A DNA stretch of 64,000 nucleotides from Pseudoalteromonas sp. 0303. GTDB taxonomy: Bacteria > Pseudomonadota > Gammaproteobacteria > Enterobacterales > Alteromonadaceae. The notes below the pieces were generated by a model. It had not been told where the DNA came from. It did no database searches and worked only from the letters and a program-made list of their open reading frames with translations. The stretch is taken from contig NZ_JABVXF010000007.1 of the NCBI RefSeq assembly GCF_013349995.1, positions 96,481 to 160,480 of the forward strand, read 5' to 3'. Positions 38,204-48,178 of this stretch are shown one piece after another. The translations under genes were made by a program, and so were the position numbers. Each line of letters opens with the position of its first letter. The stretch's first letter is position 1.

Positions 38204-39763
38204 TTATTTCTTAACCCTTACAAATACACCCACAGCACTCAGTAATATCACTACTGCCCACACTGGCCAATTGCCGTATTGGCTATAAATACTATCGCCT
38301 TTAATCAAAGTGATATTGGCCTCAAGTACATCAGCTTTAAATTGTGGCATAGCTAATTGTGATTTAGCGATAGGGTCGTAAACGGCGCTAATACCATTAT
38401 TAGTAACACGAATTAGTGGGCGCTGTAACTCTAGGGCGCGCATACGCGCTATTTGCATATGTTGATGCGGGCCATGGGAGTCACCGAACCATGCATCGTT
38501 ACTCACCGTGAATAAAATGTCAGAGTCACTGCGATAATTACCACGAACCAACTCAGAAAAAGCAATTTCATAGCAAATAGCCGGTAAAATATTTAAACCA
38601 TTTGCGCGTAAATTGTTTTGTACTTCATCACCACGGGTAAAGGAGGACATAGGTAAATCAAACAGTGGAGCAATTGGGCGCAAGAAGTCCTGAAACGGCA
38701 CAAATTCACCAATAGGTAATAACTGATGCTTTTGATAGCGATTTTTACCTAAATATTGATAGTGGCCTTCACTGTCATTGTGTTCTTTTTTACCAAGCAC
38801 TATTAAGGTATTAAAAATGTTACGCGTGTCGTATTGGTAATCAACGATACCGGTAATAAGTGCGGTGTCATTAAACGTTGCTGCACTATCAAGGCCTGTT
38901 AAATACTCGGTTGATAAAGCTTCAAGCTCCGGCACCGCAGCTTCTGGCCAGACAATCAAATCAGCATTCCAATGCAGGCGAGTCATATCCTGGTATTTGC
39001 TCATAGTCGTCCAAAACTCAGACGGCTCAAAGCGAAGATGCTGTTTAATATTACCCTGCACTAGTACAGTCTTAATGGTTTTGTCTTGGTAGTGTAGCTG
39101 GCTGCTGCTTGCAATCGTATATAAGCCAGCTAATAGGGCTACAGAGGCGATAAGAGGTTTACCATCTTTATTTGCTAGGCGATATAAAGCAAACGCAATT
39201 AACATACATACAAGCGTAATCCCAAACTCACCAATCACTGGGGCTAAAAAATTAAGTGGGCTGTCTGTTTGCGTGTAACCAAAACTCAGCCACGGAAAGC
39301 CTGCTAACAATGTGCCACGTAAGTATTCTGTGGTTGCGATAGCGGCGAGTAACCAACATATAAAGCTATATGGGCCTGTAGCAAGGCGTGTTGCCAGCCA
39401 AGTAGCTAATGCAGGATAAAGGGCTAAATAAGCACAAAGCAACACCATTAACGAAAGTGATGCGATTAATGGCATGCCACCAAAGGTCGCTATTGATACA
39501 TGCACCCAGCTTATACCTGCACCAAACCAACCTAAACCAAATATAAAGCCATATTTAGCACTTTGTTTAGCGGCTAATTTACCGTTTGCGAGAGGGTTAA
39601 TGCAGTAGAGTAGAGCACCAAGGGAAAGAAAAGTTATAAACCATAGGTTATAGGGTGCGTAACTTAAGGTTAAAAAGAGGCCCGCAACAAGTGCGAGCCA
39701 GGCTTTTTTATCTTTTGCAAGGTGACTTAGGTTAGTTAGCAGTTTCTTCACTGTCGTTATCAT
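38204..39763 (-). CDS. lnt: Apolipoprotein N-acyltransferase
   Basis: The 519-residue enzyme adds the third acyl chain to lipoproteins. About six to eight membrane helices (residues 20-220) precede a periplasmic nitrilase-like domain and a last helix (about 495-513). The catalytic triad is Glu274 (VWPEAAVPE), Lys345 (NRYQKHQLLPIGEFVPF) and Cys397 (PAICYEIAFSE), matching E267-K335-C387 of E. coli. The ATG lies inside the 3' end of corC (32-base overlap) behind AAGG. Its lipoprotein clients in this window include LptE, RlpA, LolB and the M28 peptidase. Confidence 0.96.
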   Translation of the reverse strand: MITTVKKLLTNLSHLAKDKKAWLALVAGLFLTLSYAPYNLWFITFLSLGALLYCINPLANGKLAAKQSAKYGFIFGLGWFGAGISWVHVSIATFGGMPLIASLSLMVLLCAYLALYPALATWLATRLATGPYSFICWLLAAIATTEYLRGTLLAGFPWLSFGYTQTDSPLNFLAPVIGEFGITLVCMLIAFALYRLANKDGKPLIASVALLAGLYTIASSSQLHYQDKTIKTVLVQGNIKQHLRFEPSEFWTTMSKYQDMTRLHWNADLIVWPEAAVPELEALSTEYLTGLDSAATFNDTALITGIVDYQYDTRNIFNTLIVLGKKEHNDSEGHYQYLGKNRYQKHQLLPIGEFVPFQDFLRPIAPLFDLPMSSFTRGDEVQNNLRANGLNILPAICYEIAFSELVRGNYRSDSDILFTVSNDAWFGDSHGPHQHMQIARMRALELQRPLIRVTNNGISAVYDPIAKSQLAMPQFKADVLEANITLIKGDSIYSQYGNWPVWAVVILLSAVGVFVRVKK

Positions 39764-40616
39764 CAGCCTTTGGAATGGTGACTTGCAATTGTAAGATACG
39801 GCGGTTATCTGCGTTAGTGACTTTAAATTGTAAGCCTTCTACCTCAATTGTTTCACCACGGCTTGGCATATGGCCAAATGCATGTAAAACAATACCACCT
39901 ATGGTGTCAGCATCTGAGGTGCTGTAACCAGTTTTAAAATACTCATTAAAGTCATCAACTTCAGTCAGCGCCTGCACAGCGTAAACGTGTTTTGCAACTT
40001 GGCGAATATCTTGTAGGTCTTCACTTTCATCGTGCTCATCTTCGATTTCACCAACGATGATTTCAAGGATATCTTCGATAGTGACAAGACCAGACACACC
40101 ACCATACTCATCAATAACAATCGCCATGTGGTAACGTTGTTGACGGAACTCATTAAGCAGCGTGTCTACACGTTTACTTTCAGGCACTACAACTGCAGGA
40201 CGCAAATATTCACGTAAAGAAGGCAGTTGCTCATCTTTGTTGATGATCAGTGGTAATAAATCTTTTGCTAATAAAATACCTTCAACATGGTCTTTGTCTT
40301 CACATACCACAGGAAAACGTGAATGTGTTGAATCAACCATCATAGGTAATAGCTCTTCTAATGGTGTATCAACCTCTAAGGTTACCATTTGCGAGCGTGG
40401 GATCATGATGTCCCGCACTTTTAGCTCTGATACACCTAGCACCCCTTCAATCATATCCTTGGTTTCAGGGTCGATAAGGTCGCGTTCTTGCGCATCGGCA
40501 ATTACTTCTACCAGCTCTTCTCTATTCTGGGGTTCCCCTTGCAACATTTGGGCTATGCGGCCCAGCCACGTTTTGCCAGAAGAACCCTGGCTAGTTTGCG
40601 AGTTGTCGTCGCTCAT
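39732..40616 (-). CDS. corC: CorC/HlyC-type CBS-domain protein
   Basis: The 294-residue cytosolic protein has a CBS pair (about 65-185: [22 protein letters not shown] and [25 protein letters not shown]) and a C-terminal CorC_HlyC domain (about 205-285). No membrane segment is present, as in E. coli CorC/YbeX. CorC is linked to magnesium/cobalt efflux and, through its position beside ybeY and ybeZ, to ribosome assembly. It overlaps lnt and follows ybeY by 22 bases. Confidence 0.94.
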   Translation of the reverse strand: MSDDNSQTSQGSSGKTWLGRIAQMLQGEPQNREELVEVIADAQERDLIDPETKDMIEGVLGVSELKVRDIMIPRSQMVTLEVDTPLEELLPMMVDSTHSRFPVVCEDKDHVEGILLAKDLLPLIINKDEQLPSLREYLRPAVVVPESKRVDTLLNEFRQQRYHMAIVIDEYGGVSGLVTIEDILEIIVGEIEDEHDESEDLQDIRQVAKHVYAVQALTEVDDFNEYFKTGYSTSDADTIGGIVLHAFGHMPSRGETIEVEGLQFKVTNADNRRILQLQVTIPKADDNDSEETAN

Positions 40617-40638
40617 TGCGTCTAATTGCTCCGTTAAT

Positions 40639-41094
40639 TTAAATATCGTCTCGATATGGGTCAGCGATGTTCAGATCGGCAAGTAATTGCTTTTCTATGC
40701 TTTCCATTTCAAGTGCATCTTCGTCCTTTATATGGTCAAATCCAAGTAAATGCAAGCATCCATGGATAACCATATGGGCAAAATGGTCGTGAAAGGTTTT
40801 TTCTTGCTCAATTGATTCGGCTAAAACAATAGCCGGACAAATGATTAAATCACCTACTAAAGGTAACTCAATGCCCGGTGGTGCTTCAAATGGAAAAGAT
40901 AAGACATTAGTCGGTTTATCTTTGCCGCGGTAATCATTGTTGAGCTGCTGGCTTTGTGCTTCATCGCTGATCACTATAGTCAGCTCTGCATCTTCACGGT
41001 AGTTGCTAAGGGCTTTGTCAGCCCATAGCTGGAATTGTTCAAAGCTTGGTAAGTCGTCAAACTCACAGGCTATTTGTAAATCTAATTCTGTCAC
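40639..41094 (-). CDS. ybeY: Endoribonuclease YbeY
   Basis: The 151-residue metalloprotein has the zinc motif H-x3-H-x5-H in [15 protein letters not shown], and upstream [15 protein letters not shown]. It acts in 16S rRNA 3'-end maturation and 70S quality control. It overlaps phoH by 4 bases, the arrangement found in most bacteria. Confidence 0.97.
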   Translation of the reverse strand: MTELDLQIACEFDDLPSFEQFQLWADKALSNYREDAELTIVISDEAQSQQLNNDYRGKDKPTNVLSFPFEAPPGIELPLVGDLIICPAIVLAESIEQEKTFHDHFAHMVIHGCLHLLGFDHIKDEDALEMESIEKQLLADLNIADPYRDDI

Positions 41095-42143
41095 GAGTTT
41101 GCTTCTTGTTGGTTTGCTTGTGCTTCTTTCGCACGTTGCTTCTCTGCACGTTTTAAACGTTCTGCTTCATCGTTACGCTCATAAGCTTCAACGATACGAG
41201 CAACAACCGGGTGGCGAACCACATCGTGTGATTGGAAGAAGTTAAAGCTAATTTCATCGACACCGTTTAATACTTCGATTGCATGACGTAGGCCTGAGCG
41301 GGCACCACGCGGTAAATCGACTTGTGTGATATCACCCGTGATCACCGCTTTTGAATTAAAACCAATACGAGTTAAGAACATTTTCATTTGTTCTGCTGTG
41401 GTATTTTGGCTTTCATCGAGAATAATAAACGCGTCATTAAGCGTACGACCACGCATGTAGGCAAGGGGCGCGACTTCAATCACGTTTTTCTCTATTAACT
41501 TTTCTACACGCTCAAAACCCAGCATTTCAAATAATGCATCGTATAGAGGGCGTAAATACGGGTCGATTTTTTGGCTTAAGTCACCCGGTAAAAAGCCTAG
41601 TTTTTCACCAGCTTCAACCGCAGGACGAGTTAATAAAATACGGCGAATTTCTTGACGCTCTAAGGCATCAACAGCTGCAGCAACCGCTAAATAAGTTTTA
41701 CCTGTACCGGCTGGGCCAATACCAAAGGTAATATCGTGGTGCAAAATATTTGCAACATACACGCCTTGATTATCATTGCGCGGTTTAATAACGCCACGGC
41801 GAGTTTTAATCACCATGTCTTTGCCATATACACCTGGGTTTTCATCTTGCTCTAGCGCATTTGATTCGCTAATTGCCAAGTGTACGGCTTCAGGTTCAAT
41901 CTCGCCAATCAGGCCGCGAATAGGTTGAGTTTCAATATAGAGGTTTTTTAGTATCTCAACAGCCGCTGCTGCAAGGTGCAGTTTACCAGTTACTCTGAAG
42001 AAATTATCACGGTGTGCAATCTCAACACCAAGGCGGCGTTCAATTTGCTTAATGTTTTCGTCAAACGGACCACATAAAGATGAAAGGCGTTTGTTGTCGG
42101 CGGGTTCTAAATAAATCTCTAATGTTTTTAACTGATTACTCAA
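41091..42143 (-). CDS. ybeZ: PhoH-like ATPase YbeZ
   Basis: The 350-residue protein has an N-terminal KH-like segment and a PhoH ATPase domain. Walker A is [18 protein letters not shown] (about residue 142), Walker B is [12 protein letters not shown], and [14 protein letters not shown] follows. It is an RNA-associated partner of YbeY, and the two are translationally coupled here. The C-terminal 25 residues are Lys/Glu/Ala rich and probably unstructured. It starts 49 bases after miaB. Confidence 0.95.
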   Translation of the reverse strand: MSNQLKTLEIYLEPADNKRLSSLCGPFDENIKQIERRLGVEIAHRDNFFRVTGKLHLAAAAVEILKNLYIETQPIRGLIGEIEPEAVHLAISESNALEQDENPGVYGKDMVIKTRRGVIKPRNDNQGVYVANILHHDITFGIGPAGTGKTYLAVAAAVDALERQEIRRILLTRPAVEAGEKLGFLPGDLSQKIDPYLRPLYDALFEMLGFERVEKLIEKNVIEVAPLAYMRGRTLNDAFIILDESQNTTAEQMKMFLTRIGFNSKAVITGDITQVDLPRGARSGLRHAIEVLNGVDEISFNFFQSHDVVRHPVVARIVEAYERNDEAERLKRAEKQRAKEAQANQQEANS

Positions 42144-42192
42144 AATTGCTTCCTATTGATGGGTGCAGGCTGTGCCTGCACCAAGTGTCACC

Positions 42193-43638
42193 CTAAGGTA
42201 CGAAAGTAGCAACGCCAATTTCGTTAGGGGCCGCAGCGGCCTCAGCTTCAGCAGCTTTACTTAAAATAGCTGAAGGTGCCACATCACGGCGTAAGTTCAT
42301 TTCTGATTCTGTACGAATTAGTTCACCACGTAAAGAGTTTGGTAATGCTTCTGTAATACGTACATCAACGAATTGACCGATCACTGAGTGAGGGCCTTCA
42401 AAGTTAACCACTCGGTTGTTCTCAGTACGGCCACGTAATTCCATTGGGTTCTTCTTAGAAGGACCTTCAACTAGGATACGCTGTTCGGTATCAAACATTT
42501 GGCGGCTGATTTGCTGCGCCATTTGCGTGATACGGTTTTGCAGAATGTATAAACGTTCTTTTTTCTCTTGCTCTGTTACGTCATCTGGTAAATCAGCAGC
42601 AGGCGTACCAGGGCGCGCACTGTAGATGAAGCTAAAGCTCATATCAAAACCAATATCATTGATAAGGTTCATAGTTGCTTCAAAGTCCGCTTTACTTTCG
42701 CCAGGGAAACCAATGATGAAGTCTGAAGACATGCTTAAGTTAGGGCGAATTTTACGTAACTTACGAATCGTAGATTTGTACTCGAGTGCAGTATGACCAC
42801 GTTTCATAAGGTTAAGAACACGGTCTGAACCACTTTGCACTGGTAAGTGTAGGTGGTCAACAAGCTCAGGTACGTCTGCGTACGCATCAATGATATCTGG
42901 CGTAAATTCTACAGGGTGCGATGTGGTATAACGAATGCGGTCAATACCGTCAATCGCAGCGACATAACGTAATAGATCAGAGAAGTAACAAATTTCACCG
43001 TCGTGAGTTTCACCACGATACGCATTTACGTTTTGACCAAGTAGGTTTACTTCGCGAACACCTTGCTCTGCAAGTTGGGCAACTTCAAGTAAGACGTCAT
43101 CAAGTGGGCGGCTTACTTCTTCACCACGTGTATAAGGAACTACGCAGAATGTACAGTATTTAGAACAACCTTCCATAATTGATACAAACGCAGTAGGGCC
43201 TTCCGCTTTTGGCTCTGGTAAACGGTCGAACTTTTCAATCTCAGGGAATGAAACGTCAACTACCGAGCTGCTGTCGCCACTTTGCACTTGCTTAATCATT
43301 TCAGGTAAGCGGTGTAATGTTTGCGGGCCAAAGATTACATCAACAAACGGCGCACGTTGACGAATTGAGTCACCTTCTTGCGATGCAACACAGCCACCAA
43401 CACCAATGATTAACTCTGGTTTGTCATCTTTTAATAGTTTCCAACGGCCAAGCTGATGGAATACTTTCTCTTGTGCCTTTTCACGGATTGAACAGGTATT
43501 GAGTAAGATCACGTCAGCGTCTTCAGCTTCTTCAGTTAACTGATAGCCGTTAGTCGCATCTAGTAGATCAGCCATTTTCTGAGAGTCGTACTCGTTCATC
43601 TGACAACCCCAGGTTTTAATATGCAGCTTTTTACTCAT
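42193..43638 (-). CDS. miaB: tRNA-2-methylthio-N6-dimethylallyladenosine synthase
   Basis: The 481-residue methylthiotransferase adds a methylthio group to i6A37 in tRNAs reading UNN codons. N-terminal MTTase cluster cysteines are Cys12, Cys49 and Cys83. The radical-SAM cluster is Cys158, Cys162 and Cys165 (CSKYCTFC). A TRAM domain lies at about 375-445. The C-terminal tail ([19 protein letters not shown]) is an alanine-rich extension. It diverges from ubiF as in E. coli. Confidence 0.97.
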   Translation of the reverse strand: MSKKLHIKTWGCQMNEYDSQKMADLLDATNGYQLTEEAEDADVILLNTCSIREKAQEKVFHQLGRWKLLKDDKPELIIGVGGCVASQEGDSIRQRAPFVDVIFGPQTLHRLPEMIKQVQSGDSSSVVDVSFPEIEKFDRLPEPKAEGPTAFVSIMEGCSKYCTFCVVPYTRGEEVSRPLDDVLLEVAQLAEQGVREVNLLGQNVNAYRGETHDGEICYFSDLLRYVAAIDGIDRIRYTTSHPVEFTPDIIDAYADVPELVDHLHLPVQSGSDRVLNLMKRGHTALEYKSTIRKLRKIRPNLSMSSDFIIGFPGESKADFEATMNLINDIGFDMSFSFIYSARPGTPAADLPDDVTEQEKKERLYILQNRITQMAQQISRQMFDTEQRILVEGPSKKNPMELRGRTENNRVVNFEGPHSVIGQFVDVRITEALPNSLRGELIRTESEMNLRRDVAPSAILSKAAEAEAAAAPNEIGVATFVP

Positions 43639-43828
43639 TGAAATATAGCCTCGTTTTCAATTCGGTAGTGACACAAAAATGTGTTAGAAACAGGATTAAG
43701 TGGCAAGTATGCCGACTTAAAGGACGCGTATTTTAGCTGGATACCCGCACAGATCCAAGTATAGTTTTTATCTTTGTGGTGTGAAATCAAACAAGTCACT
43801 GTTTTGAAATTCATAAGCAGTAAATGCA

Positions 43829-43858
43829 CTGACACGCAATATTGAATTACGTTACAAT
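43829..43858 (+). promoter_or_regulatory. Putative ubiF promoter
   Basis: CTGACA (43829-43834) and TACAAT (43853-43858), 18 bases apart, give initiation near 43865, about 30 bases before the ubiF ATG. The rest of the miaB/ubiF gap shows no clear element. Confidence 0.5.
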
Positions 43859-43896
43859 TTATCTCGTATTTAAATAGCCAAATGAGCGAATATTAA

Positions 43897-45066
43897 ATGA
43901 ATAAAAATAAGGTAATTGTTGTCGGTGGCGGCATGGTAGGTGCTGCTACTGCTGTAAAACTGGCTAAGCAGGGTAGGGATGTCACCGTTATTGAAAAGCA
44001 CCTTATCGATGCTGATCACATTTTAAGCTCAGATAAGGTTGATATTCGCATTTCGGCTATTAATCGTTTTTCAGAGAATTTACTCGATGAGCTTGGTGCA
44101 ATGCCATTACTAAGACAAAATCGTATCGCACCTTATCAACAATTAGAGGCCTACCAGCAACAAGGCGAAAATTTATTGTTTGATAGCCATGAGATTGGCG
44201 AAACGCATTTAGGTCATTTAATCGAAAATAATTTAATTCAAGCAAGTCTCTGGCAGCAATTCGCCAAGTACAACATCGAAGAGATAGAGCAGTTATCAGC
44301 CATTACGGATATTACTCAAACGGCTGATTCAATCACCTTACATTATGGCGATACTCAATATAGCGCTGATTTAGTTGTTGCTGCAGATGGTGGACAGTCA
44401 CAATTGCGAACTAAAGCTGGTTTAGGTGTAACAGGTTGGCAATATGGCCAGCATTGCATGGGCGTGTTAATCAAATTAGATGCCCCACAGCAGGTAAAAA
44501 CGTGGCAACAATTTACACCAACCGGGCCTGTGGCGTTTTTACCAATGCAGGCGCCTTATGCTAATTTAATTTGTTATCACGATGCTGCGGTTTTAAAGCA
44601 GTGGCAAAAATTGTCGAATGAGCAACTTAAAGCAAAACTCATTGACCATTTTCCTGAACTACCGGGCGACTTTGAATTACTTGAGCATGCTGTTTTTCCA
44701 CTTGCACGCCAACATGCCAATGATTACTCGCACGGACGTTTAGTTTTAGTGGGTGATTCGGCGCACACAATTAACCCGCTTGCTGGGCAAGGTGTAAACC
44801 TAGGCTTTCAAGATGTTGTAGCACTGGCAGATATTTTGGCAGATCAACCTGATGTTGGTCAGCAAGCGTTATTAAAACGCTACGAGAAAAAACGCCGCCA
44901 CGCTAATTTACTAATGATGAGCATGATGGATGCATGTTATTTTGGTTTTTCAAACGAGATTAAACCACTGAGCTGGGTGCGCAGTAAGTTTTTAAAGCTT
45001 GCTAATAACACAGGCCCTGCAAAGAACTGGGTTTTAAAGTATGCGATTAGCGGGACATTAAGTTAA
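43897..45066 (+). CDS. ubiF: UbiF-type FAD-dependent ubiquinone hydroxylase
   Basis: The 389-residue flavoprotein of the UbiH/UbiF/VisC family has the Rossmann motif VVGGGMVGAAT (about 9-19), the DG motif VVAADGGQSQLRT (about 165) and the GD motif LVLVGDSAHTINPLAGQGVNLGF (about 283-305). UbiF hydroxylates C6 of the ubiquinone ring. The UbiF assignment, as opposed to UbiH or UbiI, rests on synteny: it diverges from miaB and is followed by a Met-Leu-Gln tRNA cluster, as in E. coli. Confidence 0.85.
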   Translation: MNKNKVIVVGGGMVGAATAVKLAKQGRDVTVIEKHLIDADHILSSDKVDIRISAINRFSENLLDELGAMPLLRQNRIAPYQQLEAYQQQGENLLFDSHEIGETHLGHLIENNLIQASLWQQFAKYNIEEIEQLSAITDITQTADSITLHYGDTQYSADLVVAADGGQSQLRTKAGLGVTGWQYGQHCMGVLIKLDAPQQVKTWQQFTPTGPVAFLPMQAPYANLICYHDAAVLKQWQKLSNEQLKAKLIDHFPELPGDFELLEHAVFPLARQHANDYSHGRLVLVGDSAHTINPLAGQGVNLGFQDVVALADILADQPDVGQQALLKRYEKKRRHANLLMMSMMDACYFGFSNEIKPLSWVRSKFLKLANNTGPAKNWVLKYAISGTLS

Positions 45067-45101
45067 TCGTAAAAAAATTAATCGTACAAAAGACAAAGAA
45101 G

Positions 45102-45131
45102 CGGGGTAATGAAAATTAGCCCGTTTTTTTT
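45102..45131. terminator. Terminator of ubiF, facing the tRNA operon end
   Basis: CGGGGTAAT and ATTAGCCCG arms (one mismatch, GAAA loop) are followed by eight T's for rightward transcripts. In the leftward direction the tail is only moderately T-rich, so it may also end the tRNA transcript. Confidence 0.75.
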
Positions 45132-45159
45132 GCTAAAAATTACCGAATATACTTTGGAG

Positions 45160-45208
45160 AAACTTGAAACTTGAAACTTGAAACTTGAAACTTGAAACTT
45201 GAAACTTG
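45160..45208. repeat. Seven tandem copies of the heptamer AAACTTG
   Basis: Seven perfect copies of a 7-bp unit lie between the ubiF terminator and the last tRNA-Gln gene. A partial eighth (AAA) follows. A perfect array of this kind is prone to slippage and copy-number variation. It is in the trailer of the leftward tRNA transcript and does not code. Confidence 0.95.
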
Positions 45209-45225
45209 AAAGGGAAGTAAGTAGT

Positions 45226-45300
45226 TGGCTGGGATACCAGGATTTGAACCTGGGAATGGCAGGATCAAAACCTGCTGCCTTACCGCTTGGCGATATCCCA
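45226..45300 (-). tRNA. tRNA-Gln(TTG), distal copy
   Basis: The 75-nt gene has acceptor arms TGGGATA/TATCCCA, discriminator G, encoded CCA and anticodon TTG in the loop TTTTGAT. It is the last gene of the leftward tRNA operon and identical in body to the copy at 45494. Confidence 0.96.
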
Positions 45301-45337
45301 ACGCTAAACTTGAGAGTTTTAGTTCCACTTAAGAACA

Positions 45338-45422
<85 letters not shown>

Positions 45423-45493
45423 ATCATTTGTACTAAAAGTACTGGTAGTTATTTTAGACTCTTCATTGAGTATTCTTTATCACTTTAAGAAAG

Positions 45494-45568
45494 TGGCTGG
45501 GATACCAGGATTTGAACCTGGGAATGGCAGGATCAAAACCTGCTGCCTTACCGCTTGGCGATATCCCA
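45494..45568 (-). tRNA. tRNA-Gln(TTG), proximal copy
   Basis: This is an identical 75-nt tRNA-Gln with encoded CCA and anticodon TTG. With the following tRNA-Leu it forms a unit that is tandemly duplicated together with its spacers (offset about 270 bp). Confidence 0.96.
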
Positions 45569-45608
45569 ACAAAGAATAGCTTGATAGTTTTAGTTCTTAT
45601 CAAGAACA

Positions 45609-45693
<85 letters not shown>

Positions 45694-45753
45694 ATCATTC
45701 GTACTTAAAGTACTGGTAGTTATTTTAAACTCTTCATTGAGCAACAAAAAGAA

Positions 45754-45830
45754 TGGTGGCTAAGACGGGATTTGAACCTGTGACCCCATCATTATGAGTG
45801 ATGTGCTCTAACCAACTGAGCTACTTAGCC
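45754..45830 (-). tRNA. tRNA-Met(CAT), elongator
   Basis: The 77-nt gene begins GGCTAAGTAGCTCAGTTGG and ends GTCTTAGCCACCA. The anticodon loop CTCATAA gives CAT. The A-U-rich first pairs and its similarity to E. coli metT mark it as elongator, not initiator. It is the first gene of the leftward operon. Confidence 0.95.
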
Positions 45831-45869
45831 ATCTTTTTTGTTAGCACTTCATCGCTGAGTGCGGGGCGT

Positions 45870-45898
45870 ATTATGCTGATATGACCTAAATCCGTCAA
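45870..45898 (-). promoter_or_regulatory. tRNA operon promoter with GC-rich discriminator
   Basis: Reading leftward, TTGACG (45893-45898), a 17-base spacer and CATAAT (45870-45875) are followed by ACGCCCCGC. A near-consensus -35 with a GC-rich discriminator is the mark of stable-RNA promoters under stringent (ppGpp/DksA) control. The first tRNA begins 40 bp downstream. Confidence 0.8.
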
Positions 45899-46394
45899 CA
45901 CCTTTTTTGCAAAAAAATGCTTATCAGTGTTTGTTTGCATTAAAATTAAGCTAAGTGGCGAAATTTCATTTAAATTGCTGTTTTTTTGACTGCAATTTAT
46001 GGGTTTAATTCCCAAACGCATCGTAAGAGTTTTAAAACGTACATTTAAAGTTGCTTGATTTTCATACAAAAATCAAGTTTCAAAATTAGTTAGCGTGATC
46101 TTTTAGGTGATTTAAACATAAAAAAGCGAAAGCGAATGAATTTATATAGGCTATTTTGTTACTAAGGGGGCTTATTTTTACTTTTAAAATACCCACAATT
46201 TGCTAATCGAGCAGTCAACAGTTTGTAAAATGGGGAGCGAGCTTTAGAAGTTCCCCTCAATTAACTGTTGTTATCACTCTTAATAACATAACTCACTGTT
46301 CAGCTTGAGTAACATAATACATCACTAAAAAGAGGAAGCAGAAGTATTACTCACCATGCTTTGATGTTTTAGTGAGTTAGTAATATTTAGGCAA
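45899..46394. other. Gene-free region, structured at its right half
   Basis: About 500 bp lie between the tRNA promoter and the ychF terminator without a credible gene. The left part (45899-46195) is AT-rich with no pattern I recognise. From about 46200 rightward there is TAAAAT at 46226. A hairpin GGGGA/TCCCC follows (46232-46257), then TGTTAT/ATAACA (46268-46289). TAATAC/GTATTA and TACTCAC/GTGAGT pairings sit at 46315-46380, and the shared terminator comes next. This could be a small RNA read rightward; there is no good -35, so it is only a candidate. Confidence 0.35.
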
Positions 46395-46427
46395 TAAAAA
46401 AGGCTCGTAATAACGAGCCTTTTTTTA
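46395..46427. terminator. Bidirectional terminator after ychF
   Basis: AAAAAGGCTCGT and ACGAGCCTTTTT arms, with A and T runs, lie 22 bp beyond the ychF stop. It works for leftward ychF and for any rightward transcript from 46.2 kb. Confidence 0.85.
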
Positions 46428-46448
46428 TAATCGAATGAGCAAATATGC

Positions 46449-47540
46449 TTATACGTTAAATAAGAAGTTCATCACATCGCCGTCTTTAACGATGTATTCT
46501 TTACCTTCTTGACGCATCTTACCAGCTTCTTTAGCACCGCTTTCGCCTTTAAACTCAATGTAGTCGTCAAATGCGATAGTTTGTGCACGAATAAAGCCAC
46601 GCTCAAAGTCAGTGTGGATTTTACCCGCAGCTTGTGGTGCAGTCGCACCTACTGGGATTGTCCATGCACGTACTTCTTTAACGCCAGCAGTGAAGTAGGT
46701 TTGTAATTTAAGTAACTCGTAACCACCACGGATCACTAAGTTAAGACCTGGCTCTTCTAAACCTAGGTCAGCCATAAATTCTAGTTTATCTTCTTCTTCA
46801 AGTTCAGATAACTCAGATTCAATCGCTGCACATACTGGAATAACAACCGCATCTTCTGCAGCAGCAATTTCACGTACTTTGTCTAGGTAAGGGTTATTTT
46901 CAAAACCATCTTCTGCCACGTTAGCAATATACATGGTAGGTTTGATTGTTAAGAAGTTAAGCGGCTTAATCGCTGCTTTTTCTTCTTTTGTTAGTTCTAA
47001 AGAACGTAACGTTAAACCTTCATCTAAGTGTACTTTTACTTTTTCTAAAACAGCATTTTGCTCTTTAGCGTCTTTGTCGCCGCCTTTTGCTTTTTTAGCA
47101 TTACGAACAATCGCTTTATCAGCACTGTCCATATCAGCAAGTACTAATTCAGTGTTAATTACATCGATATCATCAGCAGGGTCAATTGTGCCAGCAACGT
47201 GAACAATGTTTTCGTCTTCAAAACAACGAACAACGTGACCAATCGCATCTGTTTCACGAATGTTTGCTAGGAATTGGTTACCTAAACCTTCACCTTTCGA
47301 TGCGCCTTTTACTAGACCGGCAATGTCAACGAATTCCATCGTCGTTGGTAAAATACGCTGAGGATTTACGATAGCGGCTAAATCATTCAAGCGCGCATCA
47401 GGAACCGGTACCACACCCGTGTTAGGCTCAATGGTACAGAAAGGGAAGTTAGCGGCTTCAATACCCGCTTTAGTTAGTGCATTAAATAGAGTTGATTTAC
47501 CAACGTTTGGCAAACCAACGATGCCACATTTAAAACCCAT
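46449..47540 (-). CDS. ychF: Redox-regulated ATPase/GTPase YchF (OBG family)
   Basis: The 363-residue P-loop protein has G1 GLPNVGKS (9-16), switch region [16 protein letters not shown] and, in place of NKxD, the NxxE motif NVAE that gives YchF/OLA1 its ATP preference. A coiled-coil insertion (about 130-200) and a C-terminal TGS domain (from about 280, with [15 protein letters not shown]) follow. YchF associates with ribosomes and is implicated in oxidative-stress control. It is the distal gene after pth, 34 bases downstream. Confidence 0.97.
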   Translation of the reverse strand: MGFKCGIVGLPNVGKSTLFNALTKAGIEAANFPFCTIEPNTGVVPVPDARLNDLAAIVNPQRILPTTMEFVDIAGLVKGASKGEGLGNQFLANIRETDAIGHVVRCFEDENIVHVAGTIDPADDIDVINTELVLADMDSADKAIVRNAKKAKGGDKDAKEQNAVLEKVKVHLDEGLTLRSLELTKEEKAAIKPLNFLTIKPTMYIANVAEDGFENNPYLDKVREIAAAEDAVVIPVCAAIESELSELEEEDKLEFMADLGLEEPGLNLVIRGGYELLKLQTYFTAGVKEVRAWTIPVGATAPQAAGKIHTDFERGFIRAQTIAFDDYIEFKGESGAKEAGKMRQEGKEYIVKDGDVMNFLFNV

Positions 47541-47574
47541 AGTAAGATACCTTGTGTAATTTCATTAAAACGGA

Positions 47575-48159
47575 TTAAGGTTTAAATGAATGTAGTCTGT
47601 TTTGTGCTTTTAACACACCATCTTTTGCAAGTATTTCCATACAACGAACTGCTTCGTCAACGGCGGCGTCCATTTTTTCTTGATCGTCTTTCGCGGCTTT
47701 ACCTAGCACCCAGCCTGTTACCATTTCTCGGTGACCTGGATGACCAATGCCAATGCGAAGGCGCATGAAATCTTTTTGGTTTGCCATTTTCGCAATAATA
47801 TCTTTTAAACCATTGTGACCGCCGTGGCCGCCACCTTTTTTAAGTTTTGCAACCCCAGGATCTAAGTCCATTTCGTCATGAGCAACGAGAATGTTCTCAA
47901 CAGGGATTTTAAAGAAATTAGCGAGACTACTCACCGCCTTACCACTTAAATTCATATAAGTTGTAGGGATCAGTAATTTAAATTCTTGGCCTTGAATAAT
48001 CACTTTGCCGGTGAGGCCGTGATATTTAGGATCATGTTTGAGTGTGCAGTTATAACGTGCAGCCAGTTCTTCGATGAACCAAGCACCTGCATTATGGCGT
48101 GTGTTTGCGTATTCGGGGCCTGGATTAGCCAGGCCCACAAGCATTTGAATAGAATTCAA
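47575..48159 (-). CDS. pth: Peptidyl-tRNA hydrolase
   Basis: The 194-residue enzyme releases peptides from tRNAs dropped off the ribosome. Catalytic His22 lies in [10 protein letters not shown], with the partner Asp in [12 protein letters not shown] and the conserved [12 protein letters not shown] loop. It follows rplY by 19 bases and precedes ychF, the standard rplY-pth-ychF order. Confidence 0.97.
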   Translation of the reverse strand: MNSIQMLVGLANPGPEYANTRHNAGAWFIEELAARYNCTLKHDPKYHGLTGKVIIQGQEFKLLIPTTYMNLSGKAVSSLANFFKIPVENILVAHDEMDLDPGVAKLKKGGGHGGHNGLKDIIAKMANQKDFMRLRIGIGHPGHREMVTGWVLGKAAKDDQEKMDAAVDEAVRCMEILAKDGVLKAQNRLHSFKP

Positions 48160-48178
48160 GGTGTTTACACCTTAAAAA

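Noticed and set aside
45160..45208. CRISPR-like repeat array
   Set aside because: The repeats are 7 bp and contiguous without spacers, and no cas genes are present.
45821..46069. 82-codon leftward frame upstream of the tRNA operon
   Set aside because: It overlaps the tRNA promoter and the first tRNA, and has no recognisable similarity or ribosome site.
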